Numbered from the stretch's first letter, positions 36,059 to 47,612 are shown. The stretch: DNA of 64,000 nucleotides from Acinetobacter sp. HY1485 (GCF_027568475.1 NZ_JANKZG010000002.1:1-64000); one strand, 5' to 3'. Notes: generated from the letters alone by a model not told the origin. Translations and numbers: made by a program.

Positions 36059-38776
36059 TTACATAACTACAGTTGGATCAATTAATTTTTGCCATAACTT
36101 GCAAACGATCTCGCGGGTGTTTTGCCATGCGTCTGCTTTTACTTGCATATTGTGATTGGCAAGGGCTAAACGATGGCTTTCGGCTCGTTCACTGAGATAA
36201 GCTTGAATCAAAGCCTGCACATCGAGGTGGGATAGACACCCTAAGCGTGCAGCATCTTCAAGGATTCGTACGTTATCGGAGTAATGGGCGAGATCGGGCT
36301 TCGACCCACTCCACGCTAACACAACATACTGTGCCATAAATTCAATATCAACGATACCACCTGTATCCTGTTTTAAATGAAAAATGCCTAATTTTTTTTG
36401 TTCTGTATTGCTTCCTAAATGGTCTTTCATTTTTTGACGCATCTGAACCACTTCTTGGCGAACATACTCAATGTCACGCACTTGGGTTAAAACAGATTGG
36501 CGAATATCATTAAATTGGGCTTTTAATTTCTCATCGCCTGCAATGGCACGAGCACGCACTAAAGCTTGATGCTCCCATAACCATGCACTTTTTGTTTGAT
36601 AATTCTGATATGCCTGAATACTGGTCACAAGCACGCCTGCTTCACCCGATGGACGTAAACGTGTGTCAATTTCGTACACACGCCCATCAAGCGTTTGCGT
36701 GGTCATCAACGACATAAATTTTTGTGCCACTTTAAAAGCAAACTGAAAGCCTGAAATTTCTTTTTTGCCATCTGTATCGGCTTGCTCATCCAATTGGTGC
36801 ACAAACACCAAATCTAAATCTGAGCCATAACCCAATTCAATACCGCCAAGTTTGCCATAACCAATCACGGCAAACCCTTGTTGATGATTAGATGCACGCT
36901 CCCCATTTTTTAAAATAGGATGCCCATAACGCTGTGCCACCAACTGATACGCTAAATGCAATGTGGTTTTTACACAAACTTCGGCAATATCTGTTAATGC
37001 ATCAGAAATTTTCATCAGTGGGCTTTCTGCCAATACATCACTGGCAGCAACGGCTAAAACATGGCTTTTTTTAAATAAACGTAACGCACGCATTAAGTCT
37101 TCTACTTGATCAAGCTCAATGCGTAACAGTTGATGACGTATTGCATCTTCAAGATCACTCCGCTGTGGCAACTCAAAGTCCATCGACAAAAATTCATCTA
37201 ACAACACAGGATACTGTGTCAGTTCTTCACAAATCCACGGGCTCACTTCTGCCATTTTAATTAAACGCTGTAATGCACCCTTATTTTCAATCAGCATCAC
37301 TAAATAAACGGTACGACGCATTACCGATTCAATTAACGGCATTAAGCGTAAAAGTGCCATTTGTGGTTGTTCTACTTTTACAATCGCTTGGCTAAAAATA
37401 CCCCAAAATATTTTGAGTCGTTCTTTTGCTTTTTCGGGTAATTTTTTAACTGCTTGTGATGCCCAAAATGTTTGAATACGTTGCCATGTTTCCTCATCGA
37501 CAATTTGCTTAAGGGCATCATCTTGTTGATGTTCTGTTGGTTCAGGCAATGGTGCTTGAATTAATACTTTAAATTGATGCGACACATGCTCACGATGCAC
37601 ATTTAAAGCCGTTATAAATGCTTGCCATGAATTAAAACCAAGTGTGTCAATTAAACGCTGACGCAATGTTTCGTCTACAGGAAGCACCTGTGTTTGTTGG
37701 TCGTTTAACGCTTGAATGGCATGTTCTACACGGCGTAAAAACAAATAAGCATCTGTGAGCTGTTGTACAGTTTGTGGCGTAAGTAAATCGGTTAGATGTT
37801 GTAAATTAACAAGGCATTGTCTATCTTGAAGTTCACGTTTTGAACCGCCATAAATAAGCTGAAAAACCTGCACAATAAACTCAATTTCACGGATACCGCC
37901 TGAACCTAGTTTAATATCATCTTTAAGCTGACGGCGTGCCACTTCACGTTCAATCATCGCTTTCATTTCGCGCATGGCTTCAAAAGCAGAATAATCAACG
38001 TAACGTCTAAACACAAAAGGTCGGGTCATTTTAAGCAGGGCTTTACCTTCATCACCTGTAATAATCCGTGCTTTAATCCATGCGTATCTTTCCCATTCAC
38101 GCCCATGTTGTAATAAATATTTTTCTAATGCGGTGTAGCTCATTGCAAGTGCCGAGCCATCACCCCAAGGGCGTAAACGCATATCTACCCGAAATACAAA
38201 ACCATCGGCAGTCATCTGATCAAGCAAATAAATTAGTTTTTGACCCCAAAAAATACAAAACTGTTGGACGTCTATACATTTACGCCCATTGGTTTCGCCC
38301 TGTTGATCAAAGGTGAAAATTAAATCAATATCACTAGATAAATTAAGCTCTTGTGCCCCTAATTTCCCCATGCCAATCACTGTCAGGTCTTGAACTTTGC
38401 CATTTGCCCCAATCGGCTCACCATATTTTTTTACTAGTGGCTCACGTGCATAGCTTTTGGCAACTTCAATACACGCATCAGCAAAATCAGAAAGCTCTTT
38501 GGTTAAGGTCACAACATCGGTGAGTTGATTGGCATCTTGCCAAATCCATCGAAACATTAAGCATGCACGTAAGCCACGCAAGGCTTTCATCCATAGCTGT
38601 TCATCTTCAATAGATTGAACAACATCTTGCACACGCTTAAAAATATCTTGCCTTGAGAGGGGTTTTAAAAATTGGTCTTGTATGTAATCTTGTTGTAATT
38701 GATGCGAATAAATTGCCAACACCTGTGTTGCATACTCACTGGCATGGCAAGTTGTTTGAAGTTGTAGCGCGTCCAT
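36059..38776 (-). CDS. glnE: Bifunctional glutamine synthetase adenylyltransferase / adenylyl-removing enzyme
   Basis: A 905-residue regulator of nitrogen assimilation. It adds AMP to glutamine synthetase when nitrogen is plentiful and removes it when nitrogen is short, under PII control. Two nucleotidyltransferase domains are seen: GMGKLGAQELNLSSDIDLIF (about 135-154) for de-adenylylation, and GYGKLGGIELGYGSDLDLVF (about 639-658) for adenylylation. A helical linker lies between. It is upstream of ilvE in the same direction. Confidence 0.96.
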   Translation of the reverse strand: MDALQLQTTCHASEYATQVLAIYSHQLQQDYIQDQFLKPLSRQDIFKRVQDVVQSIEDEQLWMKALRGLRACLMFRWIWQDANQLTDVVTLTKELSDFADACIEVAKSYAREPLVKKYGEPIGANGKVQDLTVIGMGKLGAQELNLSSDIDLIFTFDQQGETNGRKCIDVQQFCIFWGQKLIYLLDQMTADGFVFRVDMRLRPWGDGSALAMSYTALEKYLLQHGREWERYAWIKARIITGDEGKALLKMTRPFVFRRYVDYSAFEAMREMKAMIEREVARRQLKDDIKLGSGGIREIEFIVQVFQLIYGGSKRELQDRQCLVNLQHLTDLLTPQTVQQLTDAYLFLRRVEHAIQALNDQQTQVLPVDETLRQRLIDTLGFNSWQAFITALNVHREHVSHQFKVLIQAPLPEPTEHQQDDALKQIVDEETWQRIQTFWASQAVKKLPEKAKERLKIFWGIFSQAIVKVEQPQMALLRLMPLIESVMRRTVYLVMLIENKGALQRLIKMAEVSPWICEELTQYPVLLDEFLSMDFELPQRSDLEDAIRHQLLRIELDQVEDLMRALRLFKKSHVLAVAASDVLAESPLMKISDALTDIAEVCVKTTLHLAYQLVAQRYGHPILKNGERASNHQQGFAVIGYGKLGGIELGYGSDLDLVFVHQLDEQADTDGKKEISGFQFAFKVAQKFMSLMTTQTLDGRVYEIDTRLRPSGEAGVLVTSIQAYQNYQTKSAWLWEHQALVRARAIAGDEKLKAQFNDIRQSVLTQVRDIEYVRQEVVQMRQKMKDHLGSNTEQKKLGIFHLKQDTGGIVDIEFMAQYVVLAWSGSKPDLAHYSDNVRILEDAARLGCLSHLDVQALIQAYLSERAESHRLALANHNMQVKADAWQNTREIVCKLWQKLIDPTVVM

Positions 38777-38817
38777 GATGCATGACCTAGTTAATACCTC
38801 GTCAAAACATAAGATAA

Positions 38818-40065
38818 TTACGCTGTTTTTTCTAGTACCAATGCTGTATGGTCAAGTTCGGCACATGGTAGTTGTACGGTAAAAGTTGTCCCGTGACCCT
38901 CTTTGGAATTTACCAAAATATGTCCTTTGTTCAGCTCAACAAAGCGTTTACACAGCACCAGCCCTAAGCCTGTACCTTTTTCGCCTGCTGTGCCTTTTAA
39001 AGATGATTTGAGTTTAGGGTCAAAAATATTTTTAATTTGAATATTATTCATACCTAACCCTGTATCCGTCACATAAAAATAAACGCCGTCTGCTTTACGT
39101 TCTGCCGAAATTGTGACACAGCCCGTGCCATCTGTTGGCGTAAACTTTAACGCATTAGATACCAAGTTTTGTAAAGTCGATGTGACCATATTTAAATCGG
39201 CATACACTTTTAAATTGTCAGGTATACGATCAATCAGTTGAATTTTTTTATTTAGTGCCAAGCTACCTAAAACACTCATAACAATATGACTAGCTTGTTT
39301 TAATTCAAAATTAATGGGTTGATAAGTAAACCGCCCACCTTCTGCCATTGCCCAATTGAGTAAGTTTTCTAATAAATGATACGTTGAGCTTGCAGTATCG
39401 TTTAGATAGCTTGCAATATTTTGAATACTTGCAGGGTCTAGTGTGTCTAACTCTTCGGCAAGCACTTCTGAAAAACCAATTAAACCATGAAAAGGTGCAC
39501 GTAAATCGTGTGCAATAATTTGAAAGAATTTAGTTTTACTATGGTTAAGCGTTGAAACCTGCTCGTAAGACTCTTGAAGCGTAGCAAAATTAGCTTTAAG
39601 TTCTAAATACTCAACCAAATCGTTCAGCAGCTCTTGTACAAATGCAATATCTTCAACAGCAAAACAATCTTTACAATCATCTATAAAAATAAGCTGCCCA
39701 ATACTATGTTGTTTTTTAGACAGTAAAGGAAAAGCAACAAGGCGTTGATTTTGTGGAATATGAGGCATAATTGCTTGTTGGTATTGCGTATATTGCTGAT
39801 GCCCTAAAGTTAGCATTTCTTTAGTAAGCAACTTTACCACATGCGTTGCAGCGATTTTAAATGATTTAAAACCTAATGCCGAATGCGACCACGCATAGGG
39901 CTCATGCTGAAAAATACAAATTGCATGATCAACTCGCAAAATCTTTTTTGCACGCGCCAAAAAGGTTTCAAGTTTATTTTGAGGAGATACAACATCTAAT
40001 AACAACGCTAAATGACATGCGCTGATTTGACCCATCTGATCAATATTGAGTAACGATAATGCCAT
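38818..40065 (-). CDS. Cytosolic GAF-domain sensor histidine kinase, orphan
   Basis: A 415-residue kinase without membrane helices. The N-terminal GAF-like domain covers about 25-155 and contains several Cys and His (CKDCF at 131-135). A coiled linker (about 155-178) leads to HisKA with H186 (FFQIIAHDLRAPFHGL), then N-box NLVSNALKF, G1 DTGLGM and G2 GTGLGLVLC. No response regulator is encoded nearby, so its partner is elsewhere. The signal is unknown; the GAF domain could bind a small ligand or sense redox. GAGGA lies eight bases before the start. Confidence 0.82.
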   Translation of the reverse strand: MALSLLNIDQMGQISACHLALLLDVVSPQNKLETFLARAKKILRVDHAICIFQHEPYAWSHSALGFKSFKIAATHVVKLLTKEMLTLGHQQYTQYQQAIMPHIPQNQRLVAFPLLSKKQHSIGQLIFIDDCKDCFAVEDIAFVQELLNDLVEYLELKANFATLQESYEQVSTLNHSKTKFFQIIAHDLRAPFHGLIGFSEVLAEELDTLDPASIQNIASYLNDTASSTYHLLENLLNWAMAEGGRFTYQPINFELKQASHIVMSVLGSLALNKKIQLIDRIPDNLKVYADLNMVTSTLQNLVSNALKFTPTDGTGCVTISAERKADGVYFYVTDTGLGMNNIQIKNIFDPKLKSSLKGTAGEKGTGLGLVLCKRFVELNKGHILVNSKEGHGTTFTVQLPCAELDHTALVLEKTA

Positions 40066-40210
40066 AACATATGTCCTCGTTGGATGTTCTTCTTATTTTA
40101 AATTTAATTAATAATGCATCTTATCATTAACAATTATCACACAAAATGCAACTATATAGAGAAATAGTTACACTTTATTTGGGTGCATTATCTATTCAAA
40201 CTTAAACATT

Positions 40211-40247
40211 AAAAAACCCCAAGCCTTTGATACCAGCTTGGGGTTTT
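40211..40247 (-). terminator. Terminator of tRNA-Leu
   Basis: CCCCAAGC/GCTTGGGG perfect stem with an 11-base loop, flanked by A and T runs; on the minus strand it follows tRNA-Leu and ends in TTTTTT. Confidence 0.85.
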
Positions 40248-40254
40248 GGAATCT

Positions 40255-40341
40255 TGGTCCCGAGGGTCGGACTCGAACCGACACATCATCTCTGATAGTG
40301 GATTTTGAATCCACCGCGTCTACCAATTTCACCACCTCGGG
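40255..40341 (-). tRNA. tRNA-Leu(CAA)
   Basis: An 87-base minus-strand tRNA with anticodon CAA (loop TTCAAAA), the long variable arm of a class II tRNA, acceptor CCCGAGG/CCTCGGG and encoded CCA at 40257-40255. Confidence 0.95.
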
Positions 40342-40362
40342 AGAGTATGGTTTGTGTAAGCT

Positions 40363-40390
40363 ATCTTACTCTATTTTGTGCCATTGTCAA
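40363..40390 (-). promoter_or_regulatory. Promoter of tRNA-Leu
   Basis: Minus strand: TTGACA at 40390-40385, a 16-base spacer, TAAGAT at 40368-40363, about 20 bases upstream of the tRNA. Confidence 0.7.
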
Positions 40391-40479
40391 TTTTAATTGC
40401 TTGTTTTTAGTACAATCAGTGTGCTTTTGATACGCTTAAAAAAACTTTATACTGCCCCAAATTCCAATTTATTATGACT

Positions 40480-41505
40480 ATGAAACTTTCTGACTATACG
40501 TTTGATCTTCCCGACAATTTAATTGCACGCTATCCACTTGAACAGCGCAGTGCATCCCGCCTGCTTCATCTACAAAAAGATGGTCATTTTGAAGATCTTA
40601 AATTTTCAAATATTGTTGATTTATTAGACGAAGGCGACTTACTCGTTTTAAATGATACCAAAGTAATGAAAGCTCGTTTAAAAGGTAAACGTGCAACAGG
40701 CGGTGCCGTTGAAATTTTGGTTGAGCGTCTACAAGATCAACATATTGCACATTGCCATATTAAAGCCAGTAATACACCTAAAGCAGGTGCAGAACTATTT
40801 ATTGGCGATACCAAAGTGACTGTATTGGGTCGTCACGAAAATTTATTTATTGTTGAGTTTGAACAGCCGATTATTCATGTACTTGACCAATACGGACAGC
40901 TCCCTATTCCGCCTTATTTTAACCGTGAAGCAGAAGATATTGATACCGAGCGTTATCAAACCGTATTTAATGACCCTGAAAAAATGGCAAGTGTGGCAGC
41001 GCCTACTGCAAGCCTGCATTTTGATGAAGATATTTTAAAACGTCTTGAGGAAAAGGGGATTCAAAGAACTTTTGTTACCCTTCACGTGGGTGCAGGCACA
41101 TTTGCCCCTGTACGTACCGAAAACTTAGAAAATCATATTATGCACAGTGAATGGTGTGATGTTCCAAGTGACACTGCCAAGCTTATTCAAGAAACTAAAG
41201 CACGTGGTAATAAAGTAATTGCGGTGGGTACAACGGCAACACGTGCAGTTGAGAGTGCAGCACAGGCACATCAAGGTAAAATTGAAGCATGGACAGGCGA
41301 TACACAAATTTTCATCTATCCAGGTTATGAATTTTGTGTGGTCGATCGTTTAATTACCAATTTCCACCTCCCCGAATCAACACTATTAATGTTGGTTTCG
41401 GCACTTTCTAGCCGTGACAATATTTTAAATGCCTATCACCATGCTGTTGCACAGCAGTATCGCTTTTTTAGTTACGGCGATGCCATGTTAATTGACCGAG
41501 TATAA
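40480..41505 (+). CDS. queA: S-adenosylmethionine:tRNA ribosyltransferase-isomerase
   Basis: An enzyme of queuosine synthesis, 341 residues. It moves the ribosyl part of S-adenosylmethionine onto preQ1 in tRNA to make epoxyqueuosine. Family motifs: [16 protein letters not shown] near the N-terminus, [41 protein letters not shown], and [22 protein letters not shown]. Of two in-frame ATG codons the second is taken, because it aligns with the usual family start (MKLSDYTF); the first, at 40474, is possible. tgt, which acts one step earlier, is further down the same strand. Confidence 0.95.
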   Translation: MKLSDYTFDLPDNLIARYPLEQRSASRLLHLQKDGHFEDLKFSNIVDLLDEGDLLVLNDTKVMKARLKGKRATGGAVEILVERLQDQHIAHCHIKASNTPKAGAELFIGDTKVTVLGRHENLFIVEFEQPIIHVLDQYGQLPIPPYFNREAEDIDTERYQTVFNDPEKMASVAAPTASLHFDEDILKRLEEKGIQRTFVTLHVGAGTFAPVRTENLENHIMHSEWCDVPSDTAKLIQETKARGNKVIAVGTTATRAVESAAQAHQGKIEAWTGDTQIFIYPGYEFCVVDRLITNFHLPESTLLMLVSALSSRDNILNAYHHAVAQQYRFFSYGDAMLIDRV

Positions 41506-42491
41506 TGATGAAAGCTGAGCAACGCGTGACCCGAAATGTTGCTCGGCTTTGGCAAATTGAACGTGATGTCAAAACCGAACAAGATTTACTCAATGCCCTA
41601 CACCCTTGGCATGGCAAGCAAAACCTCAAATTTAACCAACAAGCTTGCTTTTTATATGCCTTAAGTGGTGGGCTCATTTTACTGTTTTGTTTTTTACTTA
41701 AAATAAAAATAGGTTTTGTGATTGGTTGTATTTTACTCATCTTGGCGTATTTAAATTATCATAGTGACCGTGGCATAAATGCTGTCATTCAAGCCCTCGA
41801 ACAAAAAATGATACAAGTACGTTATGACCTAGCGTTTAATCATCTGCCCTCACATTTGCCTTTTAGTACACAAAGTCTTTTTTTATTTAATCAGCTCAAA
41901 CAGCATTTTAGTACCTTATTTTCCGCACATTCTAGTGCTTCTTATATTTCACGGTTTGCCAGTACAAATTGGCAGATTAACCAACAAGACTGCCCTGTTT
42001 TACTGTTTGAATACGTCAATATTATTGAAATAAAAACACATGATGAAGATGGAACAAAAATTTCGTGGCGTAAAGAAGAACACCGACAATGGGGTGCTTT
42101 TATATTTAAGATGCCTGCTTTAGGGATTGCCATTAACAATACACAAAATACGTTTAAAGCCCCCTACCAAGTGCCTTGGAATACCAGTGATATTCAAATG
42201 AATGAATATTTGTATATTCGAGGTTATGAAGATTTACAACTTGCTAAAAATTTAACGCCGCATCGTGTTGTGCAGTTTGATCAATTTTTTAAACAACAAA
42301 CAGGTGATTTAATTTTTCATTATGAACAAGATATTGCCTGCTTTTTGGGATTAGCCCCTTTGTTTGAAATGCACAGTCAACACAATGACATAAAAACAAT
42401 ATCTAATCTAAGAGGGCATTTACGCACATCGCGTCTGCTACACTACGAACAGTTTAAAAAACAAATGATAACGTTACTCTCATCATTATAA
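41505..42491 (+). CDS. DUF3137 membrane protein
   Basis: A 328-residue protein with two adjacent membrane helices (about 48-66 and 68-86) and a cytosolic C-terminal domain of about 230 residues. The domain pattern (FEYVNIIEIKTHDEDG, FKMPALGIAI) suggests DUF3137, whose function is unknown but which is often encoded beside lemA, as here. The start overlaps the queA stop (TAATG). The link to queuosine genes is probably positional only. Confidence 0.7.
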   Translation: MMKAEQRVTRNVARLWQIERDVKTEQDLLNALHPWHGKQNLKFNQQACFLYALSGGLILLFCFLLKIKIGFVIGCILLILAYLNYHSDRGINAVIQALEQKMIQVRYDLAFNHLPSHLPFSTQSLFLFNQLKQHFSTLFSAHSSASYISRFASTNWQINQQDCPVLLFEYVNIIEIKTHDEDGTKISWRKEEHRQWGAFIFKMPALGIAINNTQNTFKAPYQVPWNTSDIQMNEYLYIRGYEDLQLAKNLTPHRVVQFDQFFKQQTGDLIFHYEQDIACFLGLAPLFEMHSQHNDIKTISNLRGHLRTSRLLHYEQFKKQMITLLSSL

Positions 42492-42504
42492 AAAAGGAAA
42501 CATC

Positions 42505-43068
42505 ATGCTTATTTTTATCGGACTTATTGTCGCCCTCATTGTATGGAGCATTTATATCCGCAATACTATTGTAAAACATTTAAATGCCACGCAACGCTCT
42601 TGGTCAGATGTCACCAATTTTGAATTAAAAAAAGTCCGTACGCTTGAACAACTTGAAGAAAAATTACAGCAATACACTCAGTTTGAACAACACACGCTCA
42701 CACAAATTACGGCGTTACGTCAGCAAATTATGAATCTTAATTTAAGCCGTACTGACACATCACAACTGCAACACGTTGAACAACTCAATCATGATGTGAT
42801 GCATAAACTGAATATGGTGGTAGAAAACTATCCTGAACTTAAAGCAGATCAAGTTTATTTAACGATGATGCATGAAATTCAACAGCAAAATGACAATGTG
42901 GCAGCATCTTTGAGTATTTTTAACCGTAATGTTGAGTTTTTTAATAATCAAATTCAGGTTTTTCCAAATAATATAATCAACACACTCACGCTATCTAAAC
43001 GCCCCATCCGTCCGTTTAGAGACCCTGTGATGAACCAAAATTTTCAATATCGTCCAAACTTCCATTAA
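42505..43068 (+). CDS. lemA: LemA-family protein
   Basis: A 187-residue protein with one N-terminal membrane helix (about 1-17) and a long helical domain. The family signature ENYPELKADQVYLTMM and the later FNRNVEFFNNQIQVFP are present. LemA proteins have no agreed biochemical role, though they accompany DUF3137 proteins and proteases. AAAGGA lies eight bases before the ATG. It follows the DUF3137 gene by 13 bases. Confidence 0.85.
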   Translation: MLIFIGLIVALIVWSIYIRNTIVKHLNATQRSWSDVTNFELKKVRTLEQLEEKLQQYTQFEQHTLTQITALRQQIMNLNLSRTDTSQLQHVEQLNHDVMHKLNMVVENYPELKADQVYLTMMHEIQQQNDNVAASLSIFNRNVEFFNNQIQVFPNNIINTLTLSKRPIRPFRDPVMNQNFQYRPNFH

Positions 43069-43151
43069 GTCTTACAAAACAGGGGTGGTACTCATCAGCA
43101 TAATCTAGGAAAATACTCCTTTTTTATCAGCGAACTGTTTTTTCGCCTTGA

Positions 43152-44285
<1,134 letters not shown>

Positions 44286-44351
44286 TCATTTGCGATTACA
44301 TACAAGACCATGTAAATTGCATCATAATTTTAATACTTTTAGGAAACTTAA

Positions 44352-44681
44352 ATGAGCTTGTTTATCTCTACTGCTCACGCCGCTGAAGGTGCCGCACAGC
44401 AGCCAAGCATGATTGCTAACTTTGGTATGATTGCTGTTTTTATTGCCATTTTTTACTTTTTAATTTGGCGTCCTCAATCTAAACGTGCCAAAGAACACCG
44501 TGCTTTAATTGAAAGTTTGGGCGTTGGTAGCGAAGTTGTTTTTGCGGGTGGCTTAATGGGTCGTATCAAAAAAATTGAAGGCGACTATGCAGCAGTAGAA
44601 CTCAGCCGTGGCGTAGAAATTAAAATTCAACGTTCAAGTGTCATTTCTGTACTTCCAGAAGGTACTTTAGATAGCCTGTAA
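44352..44681 (+). CDS. yajC: Preprotein translocase subunit YajC
   Basis: A 109-residue inner-membrane protein with one helix (about 24-42, IAVFIAIFYFLIW) followed by the conserved RPQSKRAKEHRALIESLGVG and a small beta domain. It associates with SecDF and YidC. AGGAAA precedes the ATG. A hairpin separates it from secD. Confidence 0.93.
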   Translation: MSLFISTAHAAEGAAQQPSMIANFGMIAVFIAIFYFLIWRPQSKRAKEHRALIESLGVGSEVVFAGGLMGRIKKIEGDYAAVELSRGVEIKIQRSSVISVLPEGTLDSL

Positions 44682-44690
44682 TTTTTACCC

Positions 44691-44711
44691 AAGTCGTGCC
44701 ATGCACGACTT
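44691..44711 (+). terminator. Hairpin between yajC and secD
   Basis: AAGTCGTGC CAT GCACGACTT: a perfect nine-base stem with a three-base loop, followed by TCTCATTTT. It may act as a partial terminator that lowers secDF relative to yajC. Confidence 0.55.
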
Positions 44712-44733
44712 TCTCATTTTAAGAAGATAGCAA

Positions 44734-46635
44734 ATGCGTTACCCAGCTTGGAAATACGTGCTGATTATTTTTGTACTGATTATCAGCACCTTATACGCAC
44801 TGCCAAGTTTGTACCCAGATGAACCTGCCGTTCAGATTTCAGGGGCAAAGGCTGGAACAACGATTGACCAGTCTATTTTACAAAAAGCAGAGCAAATTTT
44901 AAAAAACGATAATATTGTTAGTCACGACAATAGCTTTACCAATAATGCAGCACTGATCCGCTTGGGTAACTCAACCACCCAGCTTAAAGCGCAAGATGCA
45001 TTACGTCGTGGTTTAGGCGATAACTACGTGGTTGCACTTAACCTTGCACCAACCACTCCAGAATGGCTTCAAAAAATTGGTGCAAAACCAATGAAATTAG
45101 GGCTAGATTTACGTGGTGGTGTTCACTTCTTACTTGAAGTGGATATGGACAAGGCACTTAGCCAACGTATGGAAACCTCAAGCACAGACTTGCGCCGTCA
45201 ATTCCGTGACAACAACATTAAATTTAATAACTTATCACTCAATAACAATGTGATTACGGTTGCATTTGCAAACAATACAGACCGCGATAGCGCAATGAGT
45301 TTCTTACGCCGTAACAGTGCAGACTTTACGCAACAAGCACTTGTTAATGCCGATGGTCCTATTGTTCAGCTCACTTATACCGATGCACGCCGTCAAGAAA
45401 TTCAATCTTATGCAGTTAACCAAAACTTAACCACATTACGTAACCGTATTAATGAGTTAGGTGTTGCAGAAGCTGTGGTACAAAGCGAAGGTAACAACCG
45501 TATTGTGGTTGAATTGCCGGGTGTACAAGATACAGCAGAAGCAAAACGTGTTTTAGGACGTACAGCAAACCTTGAGTTTCGTTTAGTTGCAGATCAAAAC
45601 GATCAGTATATTAATAGTTACACAGGTAAATACAACGAACAGCCAATACCAGCAGGAACAGAAGTTTTTGCCTATCAATCGCTTGATAGTGGTCGTCAGT
45701 TATTATTACAACGTAACCGTATCCTCACAGGTGAACGTGTTCAAAATGCATCATCAGGTTTAAGCCAAGATTCAGGCGGTGCTGAGGTTAATATTACCTT
45801 AGATAGCGCAGGTGGTAAGTTGATGTCTGATGCAACACGCCGTGCTGTGGGCAAACGTATGGCGGTATTATTTATTGAGAATAAGCAAAAAATCTCATAT
45901 GTAACCGACCCAACAACTAACGTACAAACAGAAGTACGCACACCTTATACCGAATCTGTTGTGATTAATGCAGCAACCATTCAACAAGTATTAGGTTCAC
46001 AGTTCCGTATTACAGGACTAAGCTCACCCCAAGAAGCAGCTGAACTTTCACTTATGTTACGTTCTGGTGCGCTTGCTGCGCCAATGTACTTTGTAGAAGA
46101 ACGTGTTGTGGGACCAAGTCTTGGTCAAGAAAACATCGATAAAGGTATTTTATCAACCGAAGTTGGCTTTATTTTGGTTGCCATTTGGATGGTTGTGTTC
46201 TTCCGCTTATTTGGTTTAATCGCAAACTTTGCACTTGTGTTTAACCTTGCCATGATTTTAACGTTCATGTCTTGGATTGGTGCATCGTTATCTTTACCGG
46301 GTATTGCAGGTATTGTAATTACCATTGCCATTGCGGTAGATGCCAACGTCCTCATTTGTGAGCGTATCCGCGAAGAAATGCGATGGGGTGCATCACCTAA
46401 ACAAGCCATTGTGGCAGGTTATGACCGTGCATATAACACCATTTTTGACTCAAACTTAACCACATTTATTGTTGCGTTTATTTTGTTTGCGTTGGGTACA
46501 GGTCCAATTAAAGGATTTGCCGTTACCCTGATGATTGGTATTGTATGTTCAATGTTTACTGCTATTACCGTAACGCGTGCAATTGTACAGCTCATTTATG
46601 GTAAGCGTCGTAATTTAACCAAGTTGAGTATGTAA
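44734..46635 (+). CDS. secD: Protein translocase subunit SecD
   Basis: A 633-residue RND-fold membrane protein which, with SecF, uses proton motive force to pull exported proteins out of the Sec channel. One N-terminal helix, a large periplasmic region (P1, with GLDLRGGVHFLLEVDMDKAL at about 123-142, and the later RITGLSSPQEAAELSLMLRSGAL) and five C-terminal helices (about 465-620), including AVDANVLICERIREE in TM4. Ten bases upstream of secF. Confidence 0.97.
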   Translation: MRYPAWKYVLIIFVLIISTLYALPSLYPDEPAVQISGAKAGTTIDQSILQKAEQILKNDNIVSHDNSFTNNAALIRLGNSTTQLKAQDALRRGLGDNYVVALNLAPTTPEWLQKIGAKPMKLGLDLRGGVHFLLEVDMDKALSQRMETSSTDLRRQFRDNNIKFNNLSLNNNVITVAFANNTDRDSAMSFLRRNSADFTQQALVNADGPIVQLTYTDARRQEIQSYAVNQNLTTLRNRINELGVAEAVVQSEGNNRIVVELPGVQDTAEAKRVLGRTANLEFRLVADQNDQYINSYTGKYNEQPIPAGTEVFAYQSLDSGRQLLLQRNRILTGERVQNASSGLSQDSGGAEVNITLDSAGGKLMSDATRRAVGKRMAVLFIENKQKISYVTDPTTNVQTEVRTPYTESVVINAATIQQVLGSQFRITGLSSPQEAAELSLMLRSGALAAPMYFVEERVVGPSLGQENIDKGILSTEVGFILVAIWMVVFFRLFGLIANFALVFNLAMILTFMSWIGASLSLPGIAGIVITIAIAVDANVLICERIREEMRWGASPKQAIVAGYDRAYNTIFDSNLTTFIVAFILFALGTGPIKGFAVTLMIGIVCSMFTAITVTRAIVQLIYGKRRNLTKLSM

Positions 46636-46645
46636 GGAGATTGCT

Positions 46646-47605
46646 ATGACCAAAACGACTCAACAAGAAAATTACACTCGCCCAGACAACGAACGTATTA
46701 TTGGATTCATGAAAATTGCCAAACCTGCGGCAATCATTTCTATCTTAATTACGTTGGCTAGTCTGTTCTTTATCTGCTTCAAAGGTCTAAATTTAGGTTT
46801 AGATTTTACAGGTGGTATTGCAGCTGAAGTGACCTATCAAAAAGCAGCAGAGCAAGATCAAGTGATCTCAGCATTAGAACAATCAGGTTTTAAACATGCT
46901 GTGGTACAAACGCTAGGCAGTAATAGCGACTTGCTTATTCGTATGCCTGTACAGGACATCAAAGTTGAAGATTTAAATAATACGTTAACCAAAGCAGTAC
47001 AACTGCCAAATAACGTGGCAACACTACATAAAGTTGATTCTGTTGGCGGTCAAGTAGGTAACGAACTATATGTACGTTCGGCGGGGGCAATTGCTCTTGC
47101 ATTGGTACTGATGCTGATTTATGTCACCATTCGCTTTGAGTTTAAACTTGCAATGGGTGCTGTGCTGTCATTATTCCACGATGTGATTGCCATTTTAGGT
47201 ATTTTTGCCTTAATGCAGTGGCCATTTGACCTCACTGTTTTAGCTGCTGTCCTTGCGGTAATGGGCTTTTCACTTAATGATAACATCGTAGTGTCTGACC
47301 GTATTCGTGAGAACTTCCGTAAAATCCGTGGGGCATCTCCAAGAGAAGTTGTAGATATTGCACTAACAGAAACATTGCGCCGTACATTCCATACGTCTAT
47401 GACTTTGGTACTTGTGGTGGTTGCAATGATGTTCTTAGGTGGTGATGGTTTACATTGGTTCTCTGTTGCAACATTTGTGGGTATTTTTGTCGGTACGTAC
47501 TCTTCTATTTATATTGGTACAGCATTTGCACTTTGGCGTGGTCTTAACCGTCAAGACTTTATTGTGCAAGTAAAACCAGAGTTTGAAGAAGAAGATATTC
47601 CTTAA
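46646..47605 (+). CDS. secF: Protein translocase subunit SecF
   Basis: The 319-residue partner of SecD. TM1 at about 30-50, a periplasmic domain starting GLNLGLDFTGGIAAEV, and five further helices (about 146-300) with FSLNDNIVVSDRIRENFRKIRG, the conserved TM4 end. AAGGAGA precedes the ATG. Last gene of yajC-secD-secF. Confidence 0.97.
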   Translation: MTKTTQQENYTRPDNERIIGFMKIAKPAAIISILITLASLFFICFKGLNLGLDFTGGIAAEVTYQKAAEQDQVISALEQSGFKHAVVQTLGSNSDLLIRMPVQDIKVEDLNNTLTKAVQLPNNVATLHKVDSVGGQVGNELYVRSAGAIALALVLMLIYVTIRFEFKLAMGAVLSLFHDVIAILGIFALMQWPFDLTVLAAVLAVMGFSLNDNIVVSDRIRENFRKIRGASPREVVDIALTETLRRTFHTSMTLVLVVVAMMFLGGDGLHWFSVATFVGIFVGTYSSIYIGTAFALWRGLNRQDFIVQVKPEFEEEDIP

Positions 47606-47612
47606 TTCAATT

